A stretch of 64,000 bases of DNA. It comes from an uncultured Myxococcales bacterium (GTDB lineage: Bacteria > Myxococcota_A > Polyangia > Polyangiales > Polyangiaceae). Position numbers and translations under genes: made by a program. Where the stretch lies: NCBI GenBank assembly GCA_937872925.1, contig CALMUT010000068.1:1-64000 (forward strand), written 5' to 3'. A model generated the notes under the pieces. That model did no database searches. It was not told where the DNA came from and saw only the letters and a list, made by a program, of their open reading frames with translations. Positions 16,979-24,570 of this stretch are shown in pieces; the first letter of the stretch is position 1, and every line of letters starts with the position of its first letter.

Positions 16979-17974
16979 CTAGCGCGCGTTCTTGCAGCAG
17001 CGCACGCCGGTTTGCGGGCCGAAATAGAACTCGTCGTGGCCGGTGGTGGCCGCCCGGCAGTTGTTCCGGCCCGCCAGCCACCAACCGCCTCGCAGCGAGG
17101 AGCGCCAGGGGCGCACGAAGCCGTCGCGCTGTGCCCACTCGTCCACGTTGCCCACCATGTTGCGCACGCCGAAGGGGCTGATGCACTCGGGGCGGCTCGC
17201 TGGAGGGACGCGCAGGTCGCGCAGCTTGCCGCGCTTGCTCAAGTTGGTCTGATCGTGGTTGCAGATCTTGGCGTTGCGCGAAAAGCCGTAAGGGTAGGGG
17301 CGCAGCTCCTCGCCCTCGCAGGCGAACTCCCACTCGGACTCGAAACACAAGCGCTTGCCCAGGCTGCCGCACAGCTCGCGAGTCATGGTCCAGGATTGAT
17401 CGATCAACGGCAGCTCTGCGCCGTCCGGCACGTATTCGTCGCGGTCGATGCAAAAGCGTCGGTGTTCGCGTTCCGACAGACACTCCGGTTCTTTGGAAAA
17501 CTCTGCGCAGCGGTGGTGGCTCAAGAAACCGCCCGGGCCCTGATCGTCCAAGTAGCGCAGGCAGCGATGTCGCAGCTTCGGGCAGTACATGCCGTCTACC
17601 AAGATCATCTCTGGGGGACACACCGCGGGTGCTTGGGCGTCCGCAGCCGCGTCGAGCGCCGTGGTTCGCGCGCCGTCCGGGCCCGGGGGCCCCGCATCGA
17701 CCGCCGCGGCGTCGGGGCGCAATTTCAACCACCAGGGCTCCTCCTCCTCGGCGCTGAAACACATCTCGTTGCCCCGGCTGCCGGGCCCTTCCGCGAAGCT
17801 CCGGGGATCGAATCGGCACTCCATGACTGGCGGCTTTGGGGCCAGGACTACCACCGGGGTCGTGGCTTTGCGCGCCACGGGCTGCTCGTCTTCGCAACCG
17901 AGCAGCGCGGCCACGCAGAGCCAGACCAGAATGCCGGAGCGAGTCACGCCGGATCGGCTTCGGCGGGCGCCCAA
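16979..17974 (-). CDS. SUMF1/FGE-sulfatase-domain lipoprotein
   Basis: 331 residues. Lipobox ALLGC (Cys27) follows a basic N-terminus, then an Ala/Asp-rich linker. The formylglycine-generating-enzyme-like domain starts near residue 117 (VCPPEMILVDGMYCP). It continues with FCIDRDEYV, GKRLCFESEWEFACEGEELR, YPYGF, GVRNMVGNVDEWAQRDGF, SSLRGGWWLAGRNNCRAA and ends GVRCCKN. The many Cys may form disulfides. In this family the fold serves real FGE enzymes, but also binding domains fused to kinases in myxobacteria; an enzymatic role is not established here. Confidence 0.88.
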   Translation of the reverse strand: MGARRSRSGVTRSGILVWLCVAALLGCEDEQPVARKATTPVVVLAPKPPVMECRFDPRSFAEGPGSRGNEMCFSAEEEEPWWLKLRPDAAAVDAGPPGPDGARTTALDAAADAQAPAVCPPEMILVDGMYCPKLRHRCLRYLDDQGPGGFLSHHRCAEFSKEPECLSEREHRRFCIDRDEYVPDGAELPLIDQSWTMTRELCGSLGKRLCFESEWEFACEGEELRPYPYGFSRNAKICNHDQTNLSKRGKLRDLRVPPASRPECISPFGVRNMVGNVDEWAQRDGFVRPWRSSLRGGWWLAGRNNCRAATTGHDEFYFGPQTGVRCCKNAR

Positions 17975-18178
17975 GTGCCAGGCAGCGCCATGCGCATGAG
18001 GCGAGATTCGGGCGAAGGAAGACCAGGACGCATGGACGCTTCATCGTACACGACGCGGGCAGCGGACTCCAAAGGAGCGGCAGAACCTTGCCGCGCCGCC
18101 GCGGGCCGGCCGGGCCCGGCGCGGGCTGCACACGAATAGGGGCATTCCTCCGTCGGCGAAGTCGGTTACTCTGTTCCC

Positions 18179-18601
18179 GTGGGGAACTACCGAGATGATC
18201 GCGGTGCGCTCCGCGAGGCCAATGCGGACCTCGAGGACGAGCTTGCTGCTCGAGAGCAACAGCTGGCCGAGCGGGAGGCGGAGCTGGCCCGCAAGCGCGA
18301 CGAGTTGGCAGTCAAAGACGCTGAGCTCGAAGAACTGCGTCTGCGCGTCGCGCCCGAGCCCGCGCCGAGTGCCGCACCCGGGACCTGTGCCGCCTGCGGC
18401 AAGTCGAACCAACCGCACTACAAATTCTGCTTAGGTTGCGGCGCGAACCTCCCCGAAGCCGCGACCCACGCCGCAAAGCCAGCCTCGCAGATCACGGTGG
18501 AGCCCCTGACCAAGACGCCGGACAAGCGCGTGGTTACCGCGCTCTTGACGGTCATATGCATCGCGGTGCTGATCGCCGTCGCCTTCGCGAGCATGCGCTA
18601 A
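18179..18601 (+). CDS. Coiled-coil, zinc-ribbon, C-terminal-anchor protein
   Basis: 140 residues from a GTG. Residues 8-58 form a charged coiled coil (ALREANADLEDELAAREQQL and on). A zinc ribbon with CAACGKSNQPHYKFCLGCG (two C-x2-C pairs) lies at about 70-88. One TM helix, VVTALLTVICIAVLIAVAFA, ends the protein. The topology suggests a cytoplasmic coiled coil and ribbon anchored at the membrane by the tail. Zinc-ribbon tail-anchored proteins of this layout are frequent in myxobacteria, but I know of no function for this one. Confidence 0.82.
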   Translation: MGNYRDDRGALREANADLEDELAAREQQLAEREAELARKRDELAVKDAELEELRLRVAPEPAPSAAPGTCAACGKSNQPHYKFCLGCGANLPEAATHAAKPASQITVEPLTKTPDKRVVTALLTVICIAVLIAVAFASMR

Positions 18602-18701
18602 GCGCGTGATCGCCGGGGCGACAATGCGCGCGTGGGTCCGCGCCAGAGGCTTTGGCCGGGGTGGTCGTGGATGCGCCTCGCGTTCTTGCCGACTCATGGA
18701 G

Positions 18702-19196
18702 TCACCCGGCGTCGATAGGGCGTGCCAAATCCGGAACGATCTCAAACCCCACCAAGCCTTCCAGCTGTCGCGGATCCATCTTGATCTTTGCAGAGCGGGA
18801 GCCCGCACCGATGATCACCCACTCGGGCTCGAGCACTCGCGAATCCACCCAGACCGCCAGCTCCTGGGGCAGACCGAAGACCGTCACACCGCCGATCTGT
18901 TGCCCGGTCAGCTCCAGGGTCAACTCGGCGGGCGCAAAACTGACCTTGCGAGCACCGAGCTTCTTGCGAACCAATCCGTTTACGTCGAGCCGAGTGTGAG
19001 CGAGCACCAAACACACGACGTGTAGTCCCGGGGGCTTTTTGGAGGCGACCAAGATGGCGTTGGCGGATTGCTCGACGGGGACGTCGTAGGCGTCACAGAA
19101 CGCGGCAGTGTCGGCGAGGTTCGGATCGCACGCGACTACCTCATACACGATGCCTGCCGCGTCGAGTGCCGTGAGGACTTTGGGGTCTGCTGACAT
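18702..19196 (-). CDS. YbaK/EbsC-family aminoacyl-tRNA deacylase
   Basis: 164 residues, full length for the YbaK/ProX-like family. Conserved parts are VEQSANAILVASK near residue 42, DVNGLVRKKLGARKVSFAPA, and the signature LTGQQIGGVTVFGLP. A C-terminal VIIGAGSRSAKIKMDPRQL completes the fold. Members hydrolyse mischarged tRNAs such as Cys-tRNA(Pro) or Ala-tRNA(Pro); which one cannot be told from sequence. The ATG at 19196 is preceded by a GGGAGCAAGA Shine-Dalgarno-like stretch. Confidence 0.9.
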   Translation of the reverse strand: MSADPKVLTALDAAGIVYEVVACDPNLADTAAFCDAYDVPVEQSANAILVASKKPPGLHVVCLVLAHTRLDVNGLVRKKLGARKVSFAPAELTLELTGQQIGGVTVFGLPQELAVWVDSRVLEPEWVIIGAGSRSAKIKMDPRQLEGLVGFEIVPDLARPIDAG

Positions 19197-19367
19197 TTCT
19201 TGCTCCCTGCTGCGGAGTCACTGCCGGAGACTGGGCGGTGCGGCAAGGCGGCACGGCAGGCGGCTCCAGCGCTCCGTGCGGTTCCGGATGGCGGCACTGG
19301 TCCCCCGCACTCCACCGCGGTGAGGAAACGGCCGCGTTCCTAGGATCGCGTCAGCAGACTCACTGAA

Positions 19368-19488
19368 TGAGACAAGCCCCCCTCGGATGGCTCAGGTCCG
19401 GCTTCCGCACGCTGTCGAAGCAGCCTGAAGGGTGTCGGACGAGTTGTCCTTGCTCCGTGACCGGGACTGAGACAAAGCCTCGGATAGG
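19368..19488. repeat. Short direct repeat upstream of the tRNA gene
   Basis: tgagacaagcccccctcgga at 19368-19387 and tgagacaaagcctcggatagg at 19468-19488 share a tgagacaa...gc...ctcggat core exactly 100 bp apart. The second copy runs into the first base pairs of the tRNA. Possibly a partial duplication of the tRNA leader. Confidence 0.45.
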
Positions 19489-19569
19489 CCCCTTGGCGGA
19501 ACGGCAGACGCAGGGGATTTAAAATCCCTCGCCAGCAATGGCATCCCGGTTCGAGTCCGGGAGGGGCCA
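19487..19569 (+). tRNA. tRNA-Leu (anticodon UAA)
   Basis: An 83-nt class II tRNA. Acceptor strands GGCCCCT and AGGGGCC pair perfectly, with discriminator A at 19569. The D-arm contains TGGCGGAACGGCAGACGC. The anticodon loop TTTAAAA sits on an AGGGA/TCCCT-like stem and gives anticodon TAA. A long variable arm (CGCCAGCAATGGC) marks a Leu-type tRNA, and the T-arm is TCCCGG-TTCGAGT-CCGGGA. The 3' CCA is not encoded (the sequence continues ctttgg). Confidence 0.96.
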
Positions 19570-19703
19570 CTTTGGATCACGGTTGCTGTCGCGCGAACTG
19601 AGGAGCGGCCTGGTGCGCCGGACTCGTCCTTGGGTGCCGGCTGGAGGCTGAACGAGGGGGCGTGTGCGCGCGAAAAAAACGCTTTGTATACATATCAATT
19701 TTG

Positions 19704-19817
19704 GGCGTCCTGAACCCCCGTCGCCCGTGGAAAGGACGGTTGCTTGGCGTCCCGATCCCCCGTCGCCCGGTCCCCCGCGGTCTCGCTCTCCCGTCGCCTG
19801 TGGAAACGACGGTTTGC
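19704..19817. repeat. Interleaved intergenic repeats after the tRNA
   Basis: The motif cccgtcgccYgtggaaaSgacggtt occurs at about 19717-19741 and 19790-19814. ggcgtccYgaWcccccgtcg occurs at 19704-19723 and 19746-19765. They lie between the tRNA and the acyl-CoA dehydrogenase stop, after an AT-rich stretch (tttgtatacatatcaatttt) that contrasts with the high-GC background. No gene is supported in 19570-19848. Confidence 0.6.
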
Positions 19818-19848
19818 TCATGATCGAGGAACCACTCGCGCGGCGGCG

Positions 19849-21057
19849 CTAGCTGTACTTCTTTAGTTCTAGGCGCGCGACTAGGCCGCGGTGGACTTCG
19901 TCGGGGCCGTCGGCGAGGCGGAGGGCGCGGGCCATCAAAAATAGGCGGTTGAGCTCTGGGTCGGACATGCCCTCGCCGCCGTGGATTTGCATGGCGGCGT
20001 CCACGACGGACTGCAGCACATTCGGCGCGATGACCTTGATCGCGGAGATGTCCACCAAGGCTGCCATCGTGCCCATGGTGTCGAGGGCCCACGCGGCTTT
20101 CAGCGTCAGCAGGCGCGCTTGGTCGATGGCCATGCGGGAGTTGGCGATGATGTCGCGATTGCCGCCCAGTTCCGAGAGGCGCTTGCCGAACGCCACGCGA
20201 TGGGTAGCGCGTTCGCATAGGCGCTGCAGCGCGCGCTCCGCGGCGCCAATGGCGCGCATGCAGTGGTGGATCCTTCCGGGCCCCAACCGACCCTGGGCGA
20301 TTTCAAAGCCACGCCCGGGGCCGGCAATGATGCTGCTGACGGGCAGGCGCACATCCTTGAACAGCAGTTCCCCGTGGCCGTGGGGTTCGTCCAGGTGACC
20401 GAACACCGGCACCATGCGCAAGATCTCCAGACCCGCAGCATCCGCGGGCACGAGCACCATGGAATGCCGCTCGTGGCGACCTGCGTTGGGATCCGTCACG
20501 CCCATGAAGATGAAGAAACCGCAGCGGGGATCGCCTGCGCCGCTCGACCACCACTTCTGACCGTTGAGCACAACCTCGTCGCCGATGACTTCGCAGGTGG
20601 CCTGCATGTTCGTGGCGTCGCTGGACGCGACCGCGGGCTCCGTCATCGCAAAGCAGGAACGGATCTCGCCCGCCAGCAGCGGCGCGAGCCAGCGCTGCTT
20701 CTGCTCCTCGGAGCCGTACTTCACCAGTACTTCCGCGTTGCCGGTATCCGGCGCGCTGCAGTTGAACACCTCAGGCGCCAAGAAAGAGCGGCCCGTGATC
20801 TCGGCGATGGGCGCGTAGTCGCGATTGTCGAGGCCCGCGCCATATTCTTCGTCGGGCAAGAACAGATTCCACAGCCCGAGGCCCTTGGCTTCGGCCTTCA
20901 GCTCTTCGAGGATCGGCGGGACCTTCCACTCGCGCCAATCTTCACTGCCGACGAGCTGCGCGTAGTACGTCTTCTCATTGGGCACTACGCGCTCGTTCAC
21001 GAAGCGCTCCACCTGGACCATGACTTGGCGCGCGCGTTCTGAGTGTTCGAAGTCCAC
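19849..21057 (-). CDS. Acyl-CoA dehydrogenase
   Basis: 402 residues, normal for the family. It has [16 protein letters not shown] (FAD/substrate strand), [34 protein letters not shown], a [20 protein letters not shown] helix and the C-terminal [20 protein letters not shown]. The wording is closest to the ACAD10/ACAD11 group acting on longer or unusual acyl-CoAs; exact substrate unknown. It is a soluble FAD enzyme of beta-oxidation type. The GTG at 21057 was chosen because GAAGGAG lies just upstream and the family N-terminus ([20 protein letters not shown]) begins there, although the frame stays open further upstream. Confidence 0.93.
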   Translation of the reverse strand: MDFEHSERARQVMVQVERFVNERVVPNEKTYYAQLVGSEDWREWKVPPILEELKAEAKGLGLWNLFLPDEEYGAGLDNRDYAPIAEITGRSFLAPEVFNCSAPDTGNAEVLVKYGSEEQKQRWLAPLLAGEIRSCFAMTEPAVASSDATNMQATCEVIGDEVVLNGQKWWSSGAGDPRCGFFIFMGVTDPNAGRHERHSMVLVPADAAGLEILRMVPVFGHLDEPHGHGELLFKDVRLPVSSIIAGPGRGFEIAQGRLGPGRIHHCMRAIGAAERALQRLCERATHRVAFGKRLSELGGNRDIIANSRMAIDQARLLTLKAAWALDTMGTMAALVDISAIKVIAPNVLQSVVDAAMQIHGGEGMSDPELNRLFLMARALRLADGPDEVHRGLVARLELKKYS

Positions 21058-21337
21058 TATTGCTGCTCCTTCGCTGCCGGCCGCGCTGAGCGCACCGCGT
21101 GGGAAGAGTGCCCCAGCGTCACACTGCGCCTCGACCCAAAAATACACGCCGGCCCCACATCGCGCCGCCTCGCGTCATGCCCGCCAGGGCCCCACAGTGT
21201 GACTCCAATGCCACGCCTGGCGCCGCGTCGATCACGAAAATTCTTTGAATACTGCGCTGGCGCGCAAGTTGCTTAAGGAGTTTGCTCTTAGCTTTGTCAG
21301 TTGCCGCGGGGGCCCGGGGCGACATCTGGAGGAACTC
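21058..21337. promoter_or_regulatory. Divergent promoter region
   Basis: 280 bp between the leftward acyl-CoA dehydrogenase and the rightward DUF2330 gene. It must contain both promoters. An AT-richer patch (gaaaattctttgaata, near 21237) is the only compositional signal; no clear hexamers. Confidence 0.35.
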
Positions 21338-23089
21338 ATGAAGCCAAACTCTTGGTGGGGGCGGAGCTGCGTGCTGGCGTTGAGCACGGCGCTTCTTTTC
21401 GTTTCAGAACCAGCGCAGGCGTGCGGTGGGACCTTTTGCGACGCGCCGGGGCAGGGGCAGGCGCCGATGCCCGTCGATCAAACCGGCGAGAACGTGCTCT
21501 TCGTCATGGCGGACGGCTGGGTCGAGGCGCACATCCAGATCCAATACACTGGGGATCCCGAGCGCTTCGCCTGGGTCATTCCGGTGCCAAAAACCCCGGA
21601 GCTCAGCGTCGGCTCCCAGCCGATGTTTCTCAATCTGCTGAATGCGACGGTGCCGTCCTTCACGCTCAATACGCGTTTCGACTTCTGCGGCGGCGGAGAC
21701 GACTCGTCGTCGAGCGCGGGCTGCGGCATGTCCTCGGATGACTCGGGCAGCGCGAGCTTCGCGCCGAATCGGGGCGGAGGTGGCGCAAAGAACGACGCGC
21801 CGACGGTGAAGCTGCGCCAGTCCGTGGGCGCCTTCGAGGCCGTGGTGCTGAAGCCAACAACCGCCCAAGGCATGGTGGACTGGCTCGAAGTCAACGGCTT
21901 TGATGCGGACGCCGCGGACGCGGTCCCGATCATCGCGGACTACGTGAACCGGGACTACGAGTTCGTAGCCATCAAGCTGCGGCCAGCGGCGGGCGCGGAC
22001 GAAATCCACCCGCTGGTGTTGCGCTACCAGGGGGACGAACCCTGCGTGCCGCTGAAGCTGACGGGGATCGCTGCCGCTGACGACATGGCGGTGCGTGTGT
22101 TCTTCCTCGGAGAGCGCCGGGTGGTGCCCACGAATTTCAAGCACGTGGTCATGAATCCTGCTCAGTTAGACTTTCGAGGTTTGGGGTCGAACTACAACCT
22201 GGCGGTGTCGCGCGCCGTGGACAGTGCGGTGGCGAACGGCCACGCCTTCGTGACTGAATACGCCGGCCCCAGTCAGGTGACCCCCCGCGCCGGCCTCTAC
22301 AATCCCGCGTGGTCGAGCGCAGACTTCTCCACGACAACCGCAAGCGGCGTGACCACCAAGTTGACCACGCTCGGCCTGCTCGCCTGCAACAGCGCGACGG
22401 ACTGCACCGCGCCCCACCCGCTGGTGTTTGCCCTACTCGATCGCCATCTGCCACCACCGGCAGGCGTGGAAGCTGCGGAGTTCTACGCCTGCGTCAGCTG
22501 CTTCGAATCGAGCACGGAGCCCTTGGCCTGGGACCCGGACGGCTTTCAGACGGATTTTCGTTTGATGATCGCCGAGCCGGGGAAGCGCGCCAACGCCGTC
22601 TTGGCCGCGTACCCGTACCTGACGCGCATGCTGACACGCATCTCGCCCTCGGAAATGAGCGTGGACCCAATGTTCAAGGAGTGGGCGGAGCCGCTGCCTG
22701 ACGAGCCGAACAGTCGCACGGCCACGCAGGTACAAGACTGCGATGGCAATTGGTACACGCAACTTGCCGACGGCCGGGCCGTCTACGGTGGCAGCATGGG
22801 CACCTCGCCCGTCCTGCCCACGGACATGCCCTGGGCGGAGCGCATCGAAGAGTACACGGACGCGGGCGCAATCATCGTGTTGGTCGACAACGCACCGCTG
22901 ATCGATCAGGTCCTGGGGCGCATGCGGCCGCCTGCCTCAGTTGACGTGGATACCGAGAGTTCGAGTGCGGCTGGCTGTGGTTGCAGCTTGCCGGGACGCG
23001 GTTCGGGACACGGCATCGCCGCAAGCTTGATGCTGGGCGCCCTGCTGTTGCGTCGCAGCAAGCGTCGCCAGCGCCGGGCAGTGCGCTGA
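21338..23089 (+). CDS. DUF2330 protein with MYXO-CTERM-like tail
   Basis: 583 residues. A signal peptide ends near AQACGGTFCD; the CGGxFC segment followed by VDQTGENVLFVMADGWVEAH is the start of the DUF2330 domain. A Ser/Gly insertion (residues about 110-150) interrupts it. The C-terminus has GCGCSLPG, a hydrophobic stretch (GIAASLMLGALLLRR) and a basic end. This is the Cys-motif, TM, Arg/Lys layout of MYXO-CTERM sorting signals, so the protein is probably surface-anchored after processing. The ATG at 21338 has a tggaggaactc Shine-Dalgarno. Its biochemical role is unknown. Confidence 0.88.
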   Translation: MKPNSWWGRSCVLALSTALLFVSEPAQACGGTFCDAPGQGQAPMPVDQTGENVLFVMADGWVEAHIQIQYTGDPERFAWVIPVPKTPELSVGSQPMFLNLLNATVPSFTLNTRFDFCGGGDDSSSSAGCGMSSDDSGSASFAPNRGGGGAKNDAPTVKLRQSVGAFEAVVLKPTTAQGMVDWLEVNGFDADAADAVPIIADYVNRDYEFVAIKLRPAAGADEIHPLVLRYQGDEPCVPLKLTGIAAADDMAVRVFFLGERRVVPTNFKHVVMNPAQLDFRGLGSNYNLAVSRAVDSAVANGHAFVTEYAGPSQVTPRAGLYNPAWSSADFSTTTASGVTTKLTTLGLLACNSATDCTAPHPLVFALLDRHLPPPAGVEAAEFYACVSCFESSTEPLAWDPDGFQTDFRLMIAEPGKRANAVLAAYPYLTRMLTRISPSEMSVDPMFKEWAEPLPDEPNSRTATQVQDCDGNWYTQLADGRAVYGGSMGTSPVLPTDMPWAERIEEYTDAGAIIVLVDNAPLIDQVLGRMRPPASVDVDTESSSAAGCGCSLPGRGSGHGIAASLMLGALLLRRSKRRQRRAVR

Positions 23090-23187
23090 GAGCCGAAGGT
23101 CAAGCGCTCGCGTTCCACGCGGAACGGGTCGCTTGCAGGGACGGCACGGATCTGGCGTGGCGGCCGCAAGCGATGTAGTTTCGGACC

Positions 23188-23856
23188 ATGGATCCGGGGA
23201 GCATTCCCGAGTTGTTGCTGCGGCACTGCCGCGCGTGCCTGGGCGACGGCGGATCGCCAGCGACCGACACGCGCCTCGAGCAAGTCGGCGAGATGCGTCT
23301 GGCTGAGAACAAGGCCTGGATGCCCTTCACCGCAGAGCAGTGGATGTCCGCTTCGGAGGTGGCGTTCTGTTGGCACGCCCGGTTCAAGATGGCGCCGCTG
23401 CTCACTGGCGTGGTCGAGGACGCCTACGAAAATGGCCACGGCCGACTCGATGCGAAGATGTGGGGGGTGATCCCCGTGGCGCACGCCCGGGGTCTGGAGA
23501 TCGATCGCGGCGAGGTCCAGCGCTACCTCGCGGAGTTGCCTTGGAATCCGACGGCGATCTTGCACAACCCACACTTGCATTTCGCGGAAGGCGCTGACGG
23601 TCCGGTGCGCGTGTGGTGCGGGGATCCGGAGACCCACGTGGATTTCCAGTTCGACCCGCAGGGCCGCATCACTCGAAGCTTCAGCCGAACCCGCGTGCGC
23701 GCGGGACATGGCGTCGCGCCGTGGGAAGGCACTTTCCACGACTACGCGGAGTTCGATGGCATGTGGGCGCCCACCCGCGCCGAGGTTGCCTGGCATTCCG
23801 CTGCGGGTCGATTCGAGTATTGGCGCGGGCGGGTGACCTGGTTTGGAGCGCGGTGA
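23188..23856 (+). CDS. DUF6544-like protein
   Basis: 222 residues, no signal peptide. It matches my memory of the DUF6544 (DUF6920) family pattern: W-x-P-F-x-A-x-Q segment (WMPFTAEQWMSASEVAFCWH), ARFKMAPLLTGVVEDAYENG, HGRLDAKMWGVIPVAHARG, and LDRGE-like IDRGEVQRYLAELPWNPTAI. The second half is beta-rich (VRVWCGDPETHVDFQFDPQG). The family is uncharacterised. It lies 98 bp after the DUF2330 gene on the same strand. Confidence 0.8.
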   Translation: MDPGSIPELLLRHCRACLGDGGSPATDTRLEQVGEMRLAENKAWMPFTAEQWMSASEVAFCWHARFKMAPLLTGVVEDAYENGHGRLDAKMWGVIPVAHARGLEIDRGEVQRYLAELPWNPTAILHNPHLHFAEGADGPVRVWCGDPETHVDFQFDPQGRITRSFSRTRVRAGHGVAPWEGTFHDYAEFDGMWAPTRAEVAWHSAAGRFEYWRGRVTWFGAR

Positions 23857-23945
23857 TGGCGGCTTGGCTGGGAAGGTAGTCCGAAGGGCGGGCGTACCAA
23901 GTCCGTCAGAGCGATTTTTCGCCACTTTGCGGGAGCACGCAGAAC

Positions 23946-24410
23946 ATGAAAGTTGACCGGGAAAGCTTCCTTGCTGCCACTCTCGCTCTGAGCGCCGCGC
24001 TCGCCACGGGCTGCGATCTTCCCGCTGAAATCGCGACCCGCCTCTCGCCAGAGAAGCAGGGGGCTGCCGAACCTGGGGCCGCGCCCGAAGCCCCCGCTGC
24101 CGGCACCACTGAAGCGGACAATGCGGTGGACCGCGGCGGCGACGGATTCGAACGCGGACCCGCGAGCGGTCCCGGGGCGCAGCAGCTGCCGTCGCCGACG
24201 ATCGAAGCGGGCGGCAAGCAGTTCGCAGCGCCGACGAAGGAAGCGGGCGGAAAATTCACGGCCCCCACCAACGAAGGGGCGAAGACGCTTCCAGCCCCGA
24301 CCAAAGAAGCCGGCATGCCCGCCCCGACGAAAGAAGCGGGCGGCTTTCCGGCTCCCACGAAAGAAGCTGGCGGCTACAAGAATCCGCCCGCGCCGAGCAA
24401 AGAGCGCTGA
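23946..24410 (+). CDS. Lipoprotein with APTKEAGG repeats
   Basis: 154 residues. The signal peptide (FLAATLALSAALATGC) gives lipidated Cys23. The last 75 residues are about six imperfect repeats of the octamer APTKEAGG with short insertions (PTIEAGGKQF, APTKEAGGKFT, APTNEGAKTLP, APTKEAGMP, APTKEAGGFP, APTKEAGGYKN). The tail is Pro/Lys/Glu-rich and has no predicted fold; a periplasmic tether or peptidoglycan-spanning linker is one guess. The ATG at 23946 is preceded by gcgggagcacgcagaac. Confidence 0.75.
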   Translation: MKVDRESFLAATLALSAALATGCDLPAEIATRLSPEKQGAAEPGAAPEAPAAGTTEADNAVDRGGDGFERGPASGPGAQQLPSPTIEAGGKQFAAPTKEAGGKFTAPTNEGAKTLPAPTKEAGMPAPTKEAGGFPAPTKEAGGYKNPPAPSKER

Positions 24411-24570
24411 TCTGCCCGCACGGCGGACGCTGAGATCGTCGGGCGCTCCTGCCGCGCAAGCTGTGCGCGTGCGCGCCGTCTCCCGCAACCGCTGCGCGTG
24501 TGCGGTGACAAGTTAGGCTCAGAACGCTGCGGTCTGAGTCGTGCATGCCCGCTGCGCCGGAGGGAACAGC

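Noticed and set aside
16938-18131. 397-codon minus-strand open frame
   Set aside because: Shifted frame over the SUMF1-like lipoprotein; Arg/Pro-rich with no conserved segment.
19340-19570. Minus-strand open frame over the tRNA (begins MAPPGLEPGC)
   Set aside because: This is the well-known false protein read antisense through a tRNA T-arm; the plus strand folds as tRNA-Leu.
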